A DNA stretch of 64,000 nucleotides, taken from assembly GCA_002345205.1 (NCBI GenBank), contig DDVI01000091.1, positions 25,096 through 89,095 on the forward strand, written 5' to 3'. The translations under genes and the position numbers were made by a program. The stretch is from Bdellovibrionaceae bacterium UBA2316 (GTDB lineage Bacteria > Bdellovibrionota > Bdellovibrionia > Bdellovibrionales > Bdellovibrionaceae). Shown here in pieces: positions 1-7,915 of the stretch (the first letter of the stretch is position 1; every line of letters starts with the position of its first letter). The notes below the pieces were generated by a model. The model saw only the letters and a program-made list of their open reading frames with translations. It ran no database searches and had not been told where the DNA came from.

Positions 1-25
1 AATTCACGTTTATCAGAGGTATTTC

Positions 26-352
26 ATGAAATCGATTATACTGTTCGTTGTAACTCTTCCTCTGTTTTCCATGGCTCAAGAAAAAACTGTGTTTCTTTGT
101 CAAAGCCCAACACATACATTTCAAATTAGAAAAACTGCGCAATCTAAACAGCTGTTAGGGACATTAGCCTCTTCGTCCCAAAAAGCTCATCTGTTTGGCT
201 GCGAAACCAAAGACTCTGGCTACTTTTGTAAAGAGGGCGACTTTGTTGCTAAAGTTCAGCGCGGGACCACGGGACGTATGATTATCCAACTGGAACTTGA
301 AGGCGAGTTCGATGTTGAGAGCGGCTACATTGATACCATTTACTGCCGTTAA
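26..352 (+). CDS. Small secreted protein of unknown function
   Basis: A 108-residue protein that I do not recognise. Residues 1-17 form a typical Sec signal peptide (Lys at position 3, hydrophobic core, SMAQ cleavage region), so it should be exported to the periplasm or beyond. The mature part is short, with four cysteines (FLCQ, GCET, FCKE and YCR at the C-terminus) that could form two disulfides. An AGAGGT ribosome binding site lies just upstream of the ATG. It ends before a bidirectional terminator shared with the convergent nuo operon. The small size, export and paired cysteines recall the proteins at 43613-44044, but I see no clear sequence similarity. Confidence 0.7.
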   Translation: MKSIILFVVTLPLFSMAQEKTVFLCQSPTHTFQIRKTAQSKQLLGTLASSSQKAHLFGCETKDSGYFCKEGDFVAKVQRGTTGRMIIQLELEGEFDVESGYIDTIYCR

Positions 353-360
353 AATAGAAA

Positions 361-392
361 AGCCCAGCGGATTAGGCTGGGCTGTTTTATTT
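361..392 (+). terminator. Bidirectional rho-independent terminator
   Basis: A perfect 8-bp stem, AGCCCAGC (361-368) with GCTGGGCT (376-383), has a 7-base loop and is followed by GTTTTATTT on the plus strand. On the minus strand the same stem is followed by TTTCTATTTT. It lies between the convergent small secreted protein gene and nuoN and probably terminates both. Confidence 0.85.
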
Positions 393-411
393 CTATATCT
401 TAAAAATTAGA

Positions 412-1875
412 CTAATTAATAAAGCTTTTCTCTACCGCAGAGAAAATTGGTCCTGACATTACACCAAGAACAGTGATGAACACTGCTGAAACGATCATTG
501 TTACCGTCGTTGCGTTCAAGTTGTGACCCGCGATTTCTGCATCACCATCACTCATGTACATGTAAACGATCGGTTTCAAATAGTAGTACACGCTGATAAC
601 TGTATTTATCACTCCCCATACTGCCAACCAAATTAGACCCTCACCAACAGCTGCGTTGAATAAATAAAACTTACCAAAGAAACCGATTGATGGCGGCATA
701 CCGGCTAGCGAAAGAAGGAATAGTGAAAAACAGAATGCATACACCGGACGACGTGATGCTAAACCTTTCAAATTATCCAAAGTAACCATGTGGTTTTCAT
801 TTTTTTCTAGAATAGAGACGATCGCAAATGAGCCAAGCGTCATTAAACAGTAACTAAATAAGTAAAAAATTACTGATGAAGCGCCAAAGAAACCGGCATC
901 ACTGACGCCCGCCGTGATCACACCGATTAAAATGTAACCCGAGTTTGAAATACTTGAGTACGCTAGGACGCGTTTTAAGTTTGTCTGAACAATCGCGCCA
1001 ACGTTACCTACGATCATCGTGATAACCGCTAGCCATTGAAGAACATCAAACAGACCTTCAGAGCCCACTAATGATTTCGTTGCAATCACCCGCAAGAACG
1101 CGGCGAATGAAACGACTTTTACTGCTGTAGCCATGAACGCAGTGTGCGGAGTCGGCGCGCCTTGGTACACGTCTGGAGTCCACGCGTGAAATGGAGCAAT
1201 CGAAACTTTAAAGCAAAAACCTAAAATCACGAATGAAATACCAAACAAGAACAATCTGTTAGATTGAACCAGGCTTGAAGCTTCTTGCATGAATGTTATT
1301 AAGTTTGTTGAACCTGTTGTGCCGAAAACAAACGCTGTTCCGTACAAGAAGATCGCTGAGGCAAAGCTACCCAATAAGAAATATTTGAAAGCCGCTTCTT
1401 TAGAATACTTTTCTTCATGGCTCATGCCGATCATTAAGTATAATGCTAACGACATTAACTCTAAACCCACAAATAGAGTTAATAAATCCATCGCTGAAAC
1501 TAGGATCAACATACCGACAACTGAATTCAAAGCTAAGAAAATTAATTCCGCAAACTGTCTACCGTTTGTAGCATAGTTTTCGTACATCATGATGATCGCG
1601 CCCGTCGCAGATAAAATCGCTAATGACCCCATCCACAATGTTACCGAGTCGAATACTAGTGATTTACTGAAAGCTAATTCACCGCTGCCGCCAACCACCG
1701 TTAGTAAAACTAAACCGATGATTAAACCCGCGATACCTTGAATTAGTGTAACTAAGTTATTTGGCTCTTTATTGCCCGACAGCACCTTTGTGGTGATTGG
1801 CAGTAGACTTGCGATAAAGATCGCGATCATAGGGGAAATGCGGATTACATCCGCCAAGCCAATATTAATTTCCAT
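412..1875 (-). CDS. nuoN: NADH-quinone oxidoreductase subunit N
   Basis: An antiporter-like membrane subunit of respiratory complex I that contributes one of the proton-translocating channels in the cytoplasmic membrane. The protein is about 488 residues and almost wholly hydrophobic, with many predicted helices. It carries the family hallmark stretches around FVGLELMSLALYLMIG (channel glutamate) and the APFHAWTPDVYQGAPTP region. I place the start at MEINIGL (A of the ATG at 1875) because AAAGGA then sits about 8 bases upstream; longer in-frame starts reach 1905. The start overlaps the nuoM stop by 11 bases, indicating translational coupling. It is the last gene of the nuoAHJKLMN cluster, followed by a terminator at 361-392. 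Confidence 0.95.
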   Translation of the reverse strand: MEINIGLADVIRISPMIAIFIASLLPITTKVLSGNKEPNNLVTLIQGIAGLIIGLVLLTVVGGSGELAFSKSLVFDSVTLWMGSLAILSATGAIIMMYENYATNGRQFAELIFLALNSVVGMLILVSAMDLLTLFVGLELMSLALYLMIGMSHEEKYSKEAAFKYFLLGSFASAIFLYGTAFVFGTTGSTNLITFMQEASSLVQSNRLFLFGISFVILGFCFKVSIAPFHAWTPDVYQGAPTPHTAFMATAVKVVSFAAFLRVIATKSLVGSEGLFDVLQWLAVITMIVGNVGAIVQTNLKRVLAYSSISNSGYILIGVITAGVSDAGFFGASSVIFYLFSYCLMTLGSFAIVSILEKNENHMVTLDNLKGLASRRPVYAFCFSLFLLSLAGMPPSIGFFGKFYLFNAAVGEGLIWLAVWGVINTVISVYYYLKPIVYMYMSDGDAEIAGHNLNATTVTMIVSAVFITVLGVMSGPIFSAVEKSFIN

Positions 1876-3412
1876 ACTCATATCCTTTTGCCACTTTCGT
1901 TTCATGAATTTCTAAGTAGTATTTATTTTTATTGTTTACTAAGTGATCTACGCTCGATTTAGTCCAATCTAAGAAATGATTTGGGAACAATCCCATCCAG
2001 AACACTAGAACTAGTAATGGCGCCATCACCACGATTTCACGCAGATTCAAATCATGAAGCGGATGATGTTCGTCTTTTACTAACTCACCTTTTTCACCAA
2101 AGAAAACGCGTTTAAACATCCACAACATATAAGCCGCACCTAAAACCACACCCGTTACCGCAAAATATGCGTACACTGGAGCGGCTTTAAATGTTCCAAG
2201 TAGAATCAAGTATTCACCGATGAAACCATTCGTTAAAGGAACGGCAATTGATGACAACGTGATAATGAAGAAGAAAATGGTGAAGATCGGAAGTACGCCC
2301 GCTAAACCGCCGTACTTAGAAATTTCACGCGAATGCGTACGTTCGTAAATCATACCGATTAACAAGAACAATGCGCCCGTTGAAACCCCGTGATTTAACA
2401 TTTGGTAGATGCCGCCCGTGATACCGTATTGATTTAATACGAATAAACCAAGGATGATATAACCCATGTGTGATACCGATGAGTACGCCACAAGTTTTTT
2501 GATATCCGGTTGAATCATCGCGACTAGGGCACCGTAAATAATTCCGATTACACCTAATGATAAGAACAACCATGACCAATACTCAGTCGCATCTGGGAAC
2601 AATGGAATTACCCAACGTAAGAAACAGTATGTACCCATTTTTAACATTACGCCCGCTAGAATCACAGAACCCGGAGTCGGCGCCTCAACGTGGGCGTCCG
2701 GCAACCACGTGTGAACTGGCCAGATTGGTACTTTGATCGCAAAAGCTAACGCAAATGCAAAGAATAGTAGTGTTTGTTGATTCATAAATGTTCCCGCTAC
2801 AAACGGGATTTTAACTTTATAAAATTCTAGCAAGCTTGAACTCATCACGCCTGTCGCTTGCTGAGTTAGATACATCATATAGATGATTGCCACTAACATC
2901 AGTACCGAACCCGCCATTGTGAAGATGAAGAACTTAATTGTAGCGTAGATCCTGCGAGCACCGCCCCAGATACCCACCATGAAGTACATTGGAATCAATG
3001 ACAATTCCCAGAACACATAGAACAAAATTGCATCCATCGCCAAGAAGGTCCCGATCATCGCTGTTTGAAGAAGAAACAAACAGGCATGAAAACCTTTAAT
3101 TTTGCTATCGATCGATTTCCAAGAACCCAAGATAATAATTGGAGTGATAAATGTTGTTAGAAGAACTAACCACAACGAAATACCGTCGATACCGACAAAG
3201 TATTGAATTCCGAATCTTTCGATCCACGTGAACTTTTCAACCAACTGCAATCGTGCAGAGCCTGGATCGAACTGATTTAAAATCATCAAACTGATGAAAA
3301 ATTCGATCAATGAAAAACCCAAAGCCAAGTGTCTAAGAGTTCTTTGCTGCGGCCAAAAAGCGATGAACACAGCAAACACAAGTGGTAGCAAAATTACGGT
3401 ACTTAGAAGCAT
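1865..3412 (-). CDS. nuoM: NADH-quinone oxidoreductase subunit M
   Basis: The second antiporter-like proton-channel subunit of complex I, 515 residues, a normal length for the family. It is multi-spanning. Visible signatures include FWELSLIPMYFMVGIWG (channel glutamate on the helix after the first five), IWPVHTWLPDAHVEAPTPGS, and KKLVAYSSVSHMGYI. The ATG is preceded by GGAGATAGGA. It lies 17 bases after nuoL and overlaps nuoN, so the three pumping subunits are co-transcribed. Function is inferred from family membership; the peripheral arm subunits needed for activity are not in this window. Confidence 0.96.
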   Translation of the reverse strand: MLLSTVILLPLVFAVFIAFWPQQRTLRHLALGFSLIEFFISLMILNQFDPGSARLQLVEKFTWIERFGIQYFVGIDGISLWLVLLTTFITPIIILGSWKSIDSKIKGFHACLFLLQTAMIGTFLAMDAILFYVFWELSLIPMYFMVGIWGGARRIYATIKFFIFTMAGSVLMLVAIIYMMYLTQQATGVMSSSLLEFYKVKIPFVAGTFMNQQTLLFFAFALAFAIKVPIWPVHTWLPDAHVEAPTPGSVILAGVMLKMGTYCFLRWVIPLFPDATEYWSWLFLSLGVIGIIYGALVAMIQPDIKKLVAYSSVSHMGYIILGLFVLNQYGITGGIYQMLNHGVSTGALFLLIGMIYERTHSREISKYGGLAGVLPIFTIFFFIITLSSIAVPLTNGFIGEYLILLGTFKAAPVYAYFAVTGVVLGAAYMLWMFKRVFFGEKGELVKDEHHPLHDLNLREIVVMAPLLVLVFWMGLFPNHFLDWTKSSVDHLVNNKNKYYLEIHETKVAKGYEYGN

Positions 3413-3429
3413 TTTCCTATCTCCAAAAT

Positions 3430-5361
3430 CTACTTAATTATAATAACTGACAAAGCAATCACTAAACCGATGGCGATGTACATCGCGTATATTTGTACGT
3501 TACCGGTTTGCAACGAGCGCGTAACACCGCCGCCGCCTTTAATAAGATCCGCTAGGACGTACGTGATTTTATCAATGAAGTTTACGTCGATGAAGTACCA
3601 GATTTTTCGGGATACTTCGACTAACGGATTGATGATTGTTTTAAAGTACAATTCATCAACCAAGTATTTCTTAAATACTAGTTCATACACAGGCTTAATT
3701 GAGTTCGCAATTTTACCCGGAATTTCGGGGGATTTAACGTAAAAGTGATACGAAATAAACGCGCAGATTGAAGCCACGCCTAAAGACGTACCCATCAATG
3801 CCCACTCTAAAGAATGATCCGCTTCTGCTAAATTAGGAATGGGTCTAACCACTGGTGATAACCATTCTCCCAGGTAATTGGGAATATGACCAAATGTATG
3901 ACCGATAACTTCTGGAATTCCAATCCAACCACCAATCACACTTAATACCGCTAATACGATTAGAGGAATGGTCATCATCGCTGGTGACTCATGTGGATGA
4001 ACCGATTTAGGAACGCGTGATTTACCCCAGAACGTTAAGCACATTAAGCGAGTCATATAAAATGCTGTCATTCCCGCACTCACAACACCGACCGCCCATA
4101 ATACTGGGTGACCCATCGGGCTGTGGAAACTCATCCATAAAATTTCATCTTTTGAAAAGAAACCCGCAAATGGAGGAATACCAATAATTGCAAGCCATCC
4201 CAAAAAGAATGTCCAATGCGTGATCGGCATATATTTTTTCAATCCGCCCATTTTGCGAATGTCTTGTTCTTCGTGCATAGCATGGATCACGCTACCTGAA
4301 CCCAAGAACATAAGAGCCTTAAAGAATGCGTGAGTCATTACGTGAAACAATCCCGCACCAAACGCACCCACACCCACAGCCAAGAACATATAACCCAACT
4401 GAGACACTGTTGAATACGCAAGTACCTTTTTAATATCCCACTGAGTAATACCGATACTTGCCGCCATCAGAGCTGTTAACGCACCGATAATTGCAATTAC
4501 TAGCATCGTATTTGGCGTCATGATGAAGATTGGATTTAAGCGCACGATCATATAGATACCCGCCGTCACCATTGTCGCCGCATGGATTAACGCGGATACT
4601 GGAGTTGGACCGGCCATCGCATCAGGAAGCCAAACATACAGAGGAATCTGCGCCGATTTACCCGTTGCGCCGATGAACAAGAACATTGTTCCTAAAGTCA
4701 GCGCGCCCATCCACGACGTTTCTACCGTTGTAGGAGCTAAACCGTTGATCTCTTGAATATTTAATGTTCCGAATGTCGAGAACAAGATGAACATACCTAA
4801 TAAGAACGCCGCATCCCCCACCCGATTCGTGATGAATGCCTTCATTCCGGCAGCAGCCTTGTCTTTATCTGTGAACCAGAAGCCAATTAATAAGTAACTG
4901 CACAGACCCACGCCTTCCCAGCCAACGAACATAGTTAATAAACTGTCGCCTAAAACTAGGATTAACATGTTAAAGATGAATAGATTTAGATACGCAAAAT
5001 ACTTAGTTACGCCTTTATCATGGTGCATGTATTCTGTTGAGAACAAGTGAATCAAAGTTCCAACGCCCGTAATGATCAAAATCATGATACCGCTGATTTG
5101 ATCGATGTAGAAAGCCGCATCGACTTTGAATTTATCAACGTTTAACCATTCAAAAAATTTAACGTGAATTTTACGCTGATCCGCAGGCATTCCCACTAGG
5201 TCAGAAAACAATAAAACCGAACAGATAAAAGAGATAAAGACGGCCGCAGTCGCGATGCCACCAGAAATTTTGTATGTTGGCTGTCTATAGCGAACACCGT
5301 TGATCAAGAAACCAACGAATGGACTTAGTAAAAGTACCGCCATCAATATAGAGTGATCCAT
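3430..5361 (-). CDS. nuoL: NADH-quinone oxidoreductase subunit L
   Basis: The largest antiporter-like subunit of complex I, 643 residues. It sits at the distal end of the membrane arm and carries the long lateral helix that ties the arm together. The conserved block GWEGVGLCSYLLIGFW, the QIPLYVWLPDAMAGPTPVS block and the KKVLAYSTVSQLGYM block are all present. The C-terminal 150 residues hold the amphipathic helix and a final membrane anchor (IYAMYIAIGLVIALSVIII). The start MDHSILMAV follows nuoK by 9 bases. No truncation or frameshift is visible. Confidence 0.96.
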   Translation of the reverse strand: MDHSILMAVLLLSPFVGFLINGVRYRQPTYKISGGIATAAVFISFICSVLLFSDLVGMPADQRKIHVKFFEWLNVDKFKVDAAFYIDQISGIMILIITGVGTLIHLFSTEYMHHDKGVTKYFAYLNLFIFNMLILVLGDSLLTMFVGWEGVGLCSYLLIGFWFTDKDKAAAGMKAFITNRVGDAAFLLGMFILFSTFGTLNIQEINGLAPTTVETSWMGALTLGTMFLFIGATGKSAQIPLYVWLPDAMAGPTPVSALIHAATMVTAGIYMIVRLNPIFIMTPNTMLVIAIIGALTALMAASIGITQWDIKKVLAYSTVSQLGYMFLAVGVGAFGAGLFHVMTHAFFKALMFLGSGSVIHAMHEEQDIRKMGGLKKYMPITHWTFFLGWLAIIGIPPFAGFFSKDEILWMSFHSPMGHPVLWAVGVVSAGMTAFYMTRLMCLTFWGKSRVPKSVHPHESPAMMTIPLIVLAVLSVIGGWIGIPEVIGHTFGHIPNYLGEWLSPVVRPIPNLAEADHSLEWALMGTSLGVASICAFISYHFYVKSPEIPGKIANSIKPVYELVFKKYLVDELYFKTIINPLVEVSRKIWYFIDVNFIDKITYVLADLIKGGGGVTRSLQTGNVQIYAMYIAIGLVIALSVIIIK

Positions 5362-5370
5362 CCTTAACCC

Positions 5371-5694
5371 CTACCCTCTTAAGTGCTCAAAGAACTTGAT
5401 ATTAACTTCTTTGAATCGTTTGAAAATTGTTACAGCCAGAGCCAATCCGACTGCGGCTTCCGCTGCAGCGATCGTCATTACAAAGAACACCATGATTTGG
5501 CCATCTACGTTTTGAGTGTATTTGCTGAACGCGATAAACGAAATATTAACGGCGTTTAACATAAGCTCAATTGACATAAGGATTACAATCACGTTTCGTC
5601 TTAACAGAACACCGGCCATCCCGATTACGAAAAGAATCGAAGACAAAACCAGATAATGATTTAAAGAAATATCAGTAAAGAAATTATTTTGCAT
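5371..5694 (-). CDS. nuoK: NADH-quinone oxidoreductase subunit K
   Basis: A small three-helix membrane subunit of complex I (107 residues, family norm about 100). The two membrane glutamates important for proton transfer in the family are visible, in SIELMLNAVN and AAAEAAVGLAL. The start overlaps the end of nuoJ by 11 bases, the usual nuoJ-nuoK coupling, and nuoL follows after 9 bases. Confidence 0.95.
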   Translation of the reverse strand: MQNNFFTDISLNHYLVLSSILFVIGMAGVLLRRNVIVILMSIELMLNAVNISFIAFSKYTQNVDGQIMVFFVMTIAAAEAAVGLALAVTIFKRFKEVNIKFFEHLRG

Positions 5695-6250
5695 GGTGAG
5701 TTCCCCCGCGGCTACGAGCTAGCGCTACTGCTCCAACGGCAATAACCGTTAACAACACACCCAGCGCCTCGAAACCAAAGATATGCTTAGAGAATAAGAC
5801 CATTCCTAATTCTTTAGTGGCCGCATCTGGTGATGTTGATTTTTTTACCTTTTGAGCTTCTGCGACTTGAACCGCATCTTTAGATAGTTCGCCTACGAAT
5901 GATTTTTGGCCCATAATAATTCCGCCAACAATCAGCCCTGACAACAATCCCACCGAGATTAATTTGATTGCGCCAGAAATTTTGCCCGATGAAAATGCCT
6001 GAATTTCGGCTTTAATATCGAACAACATCAGTACCATGACAAACAAGACCATCACGGCTCCGGCGTAGACGATCAGTTGGACGCCGGCGATGAAGTAGGC
6101 GTGTAAGGTGATAAAAATAGCGGCCACGCCAACCATGGTCATAGCCAAGGATAATGCTGAATAAATCGGGTTGGTAAACAGCAACACAGCAAGGCCACTT
6201 CCGATAATTAAGAGGGCCAGAAACCAAAAAAGAAAAACATCAGGGGTCAT
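5684..6250 (-). CDS. nuoJ: NADH-quinone oxidoreductase subunit J
   Basis: Complex I membrane subunit J, 188 residues, with five predicted helices. The conserved N-terminal part includes NPIYSALSLAMTMVGVAAIF and the glycine-containing helix GVQLIVYAGAVMVLFVMVLML (the pi-bulge helix of NuoJ). A polar loop at about residues 120-150, rich in Lys/Ser/Thr, precedes the last helix. It overlaps nuoK by 11 bases and lies 27 bases after nuoH. Confidence 0.95.
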   Translation of the reverse strand: MTPDVFLFWFLALLIIGSGLAVLLFTNPIYSALSLAMTMVGVAAIFITLHAYFIAGVQLIVYAGAVMVLFVMVLMLFDIKAEIQAFSSGKISGAIKLISVGLLSGLIVGGIIMGQKSFVGELSKDAVQVAEAQKVKKSTSPDAATKELGMVLFSKHIFGFEALGVLLTVIAVGAVALARSRGGTHHAK

Positions 6251-6277
6251 TTCAGTACTCCGTTATTATATAAAAAA

Positions 6278-7396
6278 CTATGAAATCAAATAAATTACTA
6301 ATGCCGTAAGGATGGTGTTACCAAGCGCCCATGGCAGCATTGTTTTCCAGCCCAAATCCATCAATTGGTCATATCTGAAGCGCGGCAACGTCCAACGAAC
6401 CCAGATAAATACCCATAAGAAGAATACAAACTTAATCATGAAACTTAGGAAATGAACCAATGTTGTGATCACACTAATTGTAGTTGCTGATTCAGATAAT
6501 CCAGCGGCCCACTGACGAACATCGTCTACTGTGACCCATGGAATGCCGTAGCCACCAAAAAAGAAAATGATCATTAGGGCTGAACCCAGCATCATATGGC
6601 CGTACTCACCAATGAAGAACATAAGCATTTTGAAACCGCCATATTCCGTATGGAAACCCGCCACGATTTCTGCTTCACCTTCTGCTAAGTCAAATGGTAG
6701 ACGATTTGATTCCGCAAACGTCGCCGCAAAGAAAATGATCGCAGCTAACGGTTGATAGAAAATACCCCAGTTTGGAATGTACGCCGACGTTACCGTATGA
6801 CCGAATGCTTTAAAGCTTAGTGTGCCCTGTTGAGCATTGATCATTTCAGTTAAGTTGAACGTTCCGAAAAGTAGAATGATACCTACGATTGAAAGACCTA
6901 AAGCCAATTCGTAACTGATGACCTGGGCACTGGCGCGCAAGGCCCCAAGCAAAGAGAACTTGCTTGCCGAACCCCAGCCGGCCATCAAGATTGTGTACGC
7001 CGCAAGCGACGAAACACCCAAGATGTACACGATGCCAACGTTCATATCATAACCTTGAATTTTAAATACGTAACCGCCAATTTCCAATGGTACCGACATC
7101 GGAATTGCAGCAAACGCCAATGTTGCCGGAATCAATGCAAAGATAGGCGCAGCATAGAACAGAGGACGAATTGCCTTGTCCGGCGCGAAGTCTTCTTTGG
7201 TTAAAAACTTCACTGCATCCGCCAAAAGTTGCAATAGACCCAAAGGGCCTACGCGATTTGGACCAAAACGATTTTGAATGAAGGCAGAACCGCGGCGCTC
7301 AACCCAAACCAATATAGGTACCGCTTGGACCATCATTAAAAAAATCAAAACTAGTTTAATGCAATTTACTGTAATTTCAAAAACGTCTTGTCCCAT
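6278..7396 (-). CDS. nuoH: NADH-quinone oxidoreductase subunit H
   Basis: The complex I membrane subunit that contacts the peripheral arm and helps form the quinone chamber; 372 residues. Diagnostic blocks are VERRGSAFIQNRFGPNRVGP near the N-terminus and the loop FAESNRLPFDLAEGEAEIVAG followed by FHTEYGG, both among the most conserved parts of NuoH. Eight or nine membrane helices are apparent. It is the second gene of the operon, 14 bases after nuoA. In most genomes nuoG precedes and nuoI follows it; neither is here. Confidence 0.96.
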   Translation of the reverse strand: MGQDVFEITVNCIKLVLIFLMMVQAVPILVWVERRGSAFIQNRFGPNRVGPLGLLQLLADAVKFLTKEDFAPDKAIRPLFYAAPIFALIPATLAFAAIPMSVPLEIGGYVFKIQGYDMNVGIVYILGVSSLAAYTILMAGWGSASKFSLLGALRASAQVISYELALGLSIVGIILLFGTFNLTEMINAQQGTLSFKAFGHTVTSAYIPNWGIFYQPLAAIIFFAATFAESNRLPFDLAEGEAEIVAGFHTEYGGFKMLMFFIGEYGHMMLGSALMIIFFFGGYGIPWVTVDDVRQWAAGLSESATTISVITTLVHFLSFMIKFVFFLWVFIWVRWTLPRFRYDQLMDLGWKTMLPWALGNTILTALVIYLIS

Positions 7397-7410
7397 GATA
7401 TCCCCTTAAC

Positions 7411-7800
7411 CTAGTCCCACTCTAATGCTTTAGATTTAATTTCCCAAAATAACCCGAAGATAAAGATCGCTAAAAAGATCATCATCGATGTGAACACAAA
7501 TGTTCCCTGTCCCGATGCGATGAAGTCGCGGAATGTAATTGCCCACGGATACATGAAAATAATTTCAATATCGAAAAGGATGAACAGAATCGCCGTTAGA
7601 TAGAACTTCACGGAAACTTTTGTTTCGCGTTTTTCTTGGCCCGGGATACCACATTCATAGATATCACGCTTTACGGCTGAATTGTCTTTTCGCTGGCCAC
7701 CAATGGCGCGCGCTAAGTAAATCAAAAATGTTCCAAATATTGCTAAAAAAACTGTTAAAAATATGACGCCACCTAATGGCATACCTGATGCTTCAGCCAT
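7411..7800 (-). CDS. nuoA: NADH-quinone oxidoreductase subunit A
   Basis: A three-helix complex I membrane subunit, 129 residues. The conserved loop between helices 1 and 2 ends in YECGIPGQ, and helix 2 begins with the FYLTAILFILFDIEIIFMYPW region, both diagnostic of NuoA. It is the first gene of the nuoAHJKLMN operon. Its ATG is preceded by AAGGAGTGAG and by a candidate promoter at 7851-7879. In typical operons nuoB follows immediately; here nuoH does. Confidence 0.96.
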   Translation of the reverse strand: MAEASGMPLGGVIFLTVFLAIFGTFLIYLARAIGGQRKDNSAVKRDIYECGIPGQEKRETKVSVKFYLTAILFILFDIEIIFMYPWAITFRDFIASGQGTFVFTSMMIFLAIFIFGLFWEIKSKALEWD

Positions 7801-7850
7801 CGCTCACTCCTTGCTGACTTAGGTCTATAAAAAGACACGTGCAAACTAAA

Positions 7851-7879
7851 TTTATACTTGTCATTACATATATTTCCAA
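7851..7879 (-). promoter_or_regulatory. Candidate promoter of the nuo operon
   Basis: Reading the minus strand there is TTGGAA (7879-7874), a 17-base spacer and TATAAA (7856-7851), a good sigma70-like match about 50 bases upstream of the nuoA start. Its -35 box lies inside the perfect palindrome at 7868-7888. This is inferred from sequence alone. Confidence 0.45.
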
Positions 7880-7888
7880 GAAATATAT
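7868..7888. promoter_or_regulatory. 21-bp palindrome between nuoA and mfd, possible operator
   Basis: ATATATTTC (7868-7876) and GAAATATAT (7880-7888) are perfect inverted repeats separated by CAA. The site lies between two divergent genes, overlaps the candidate nuo -35 box, and is about 28 bases upstream of the mfd start. That position suits a dimeric repressor or activator. No terminator-like T-run accompanies it. Confidence 0.45.
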
Positions 7889-7915
7889 CTGAACGTTTTA
7901 ACTGGGTGCGTAGCG

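Noticed and set aside
2192..2207. parS-like sequence TGTTCCAAGTAGAATC
   Set aside because: Three mismatches to the local parS form, broken symmetry, and it lies inside nuoM coding sequence.
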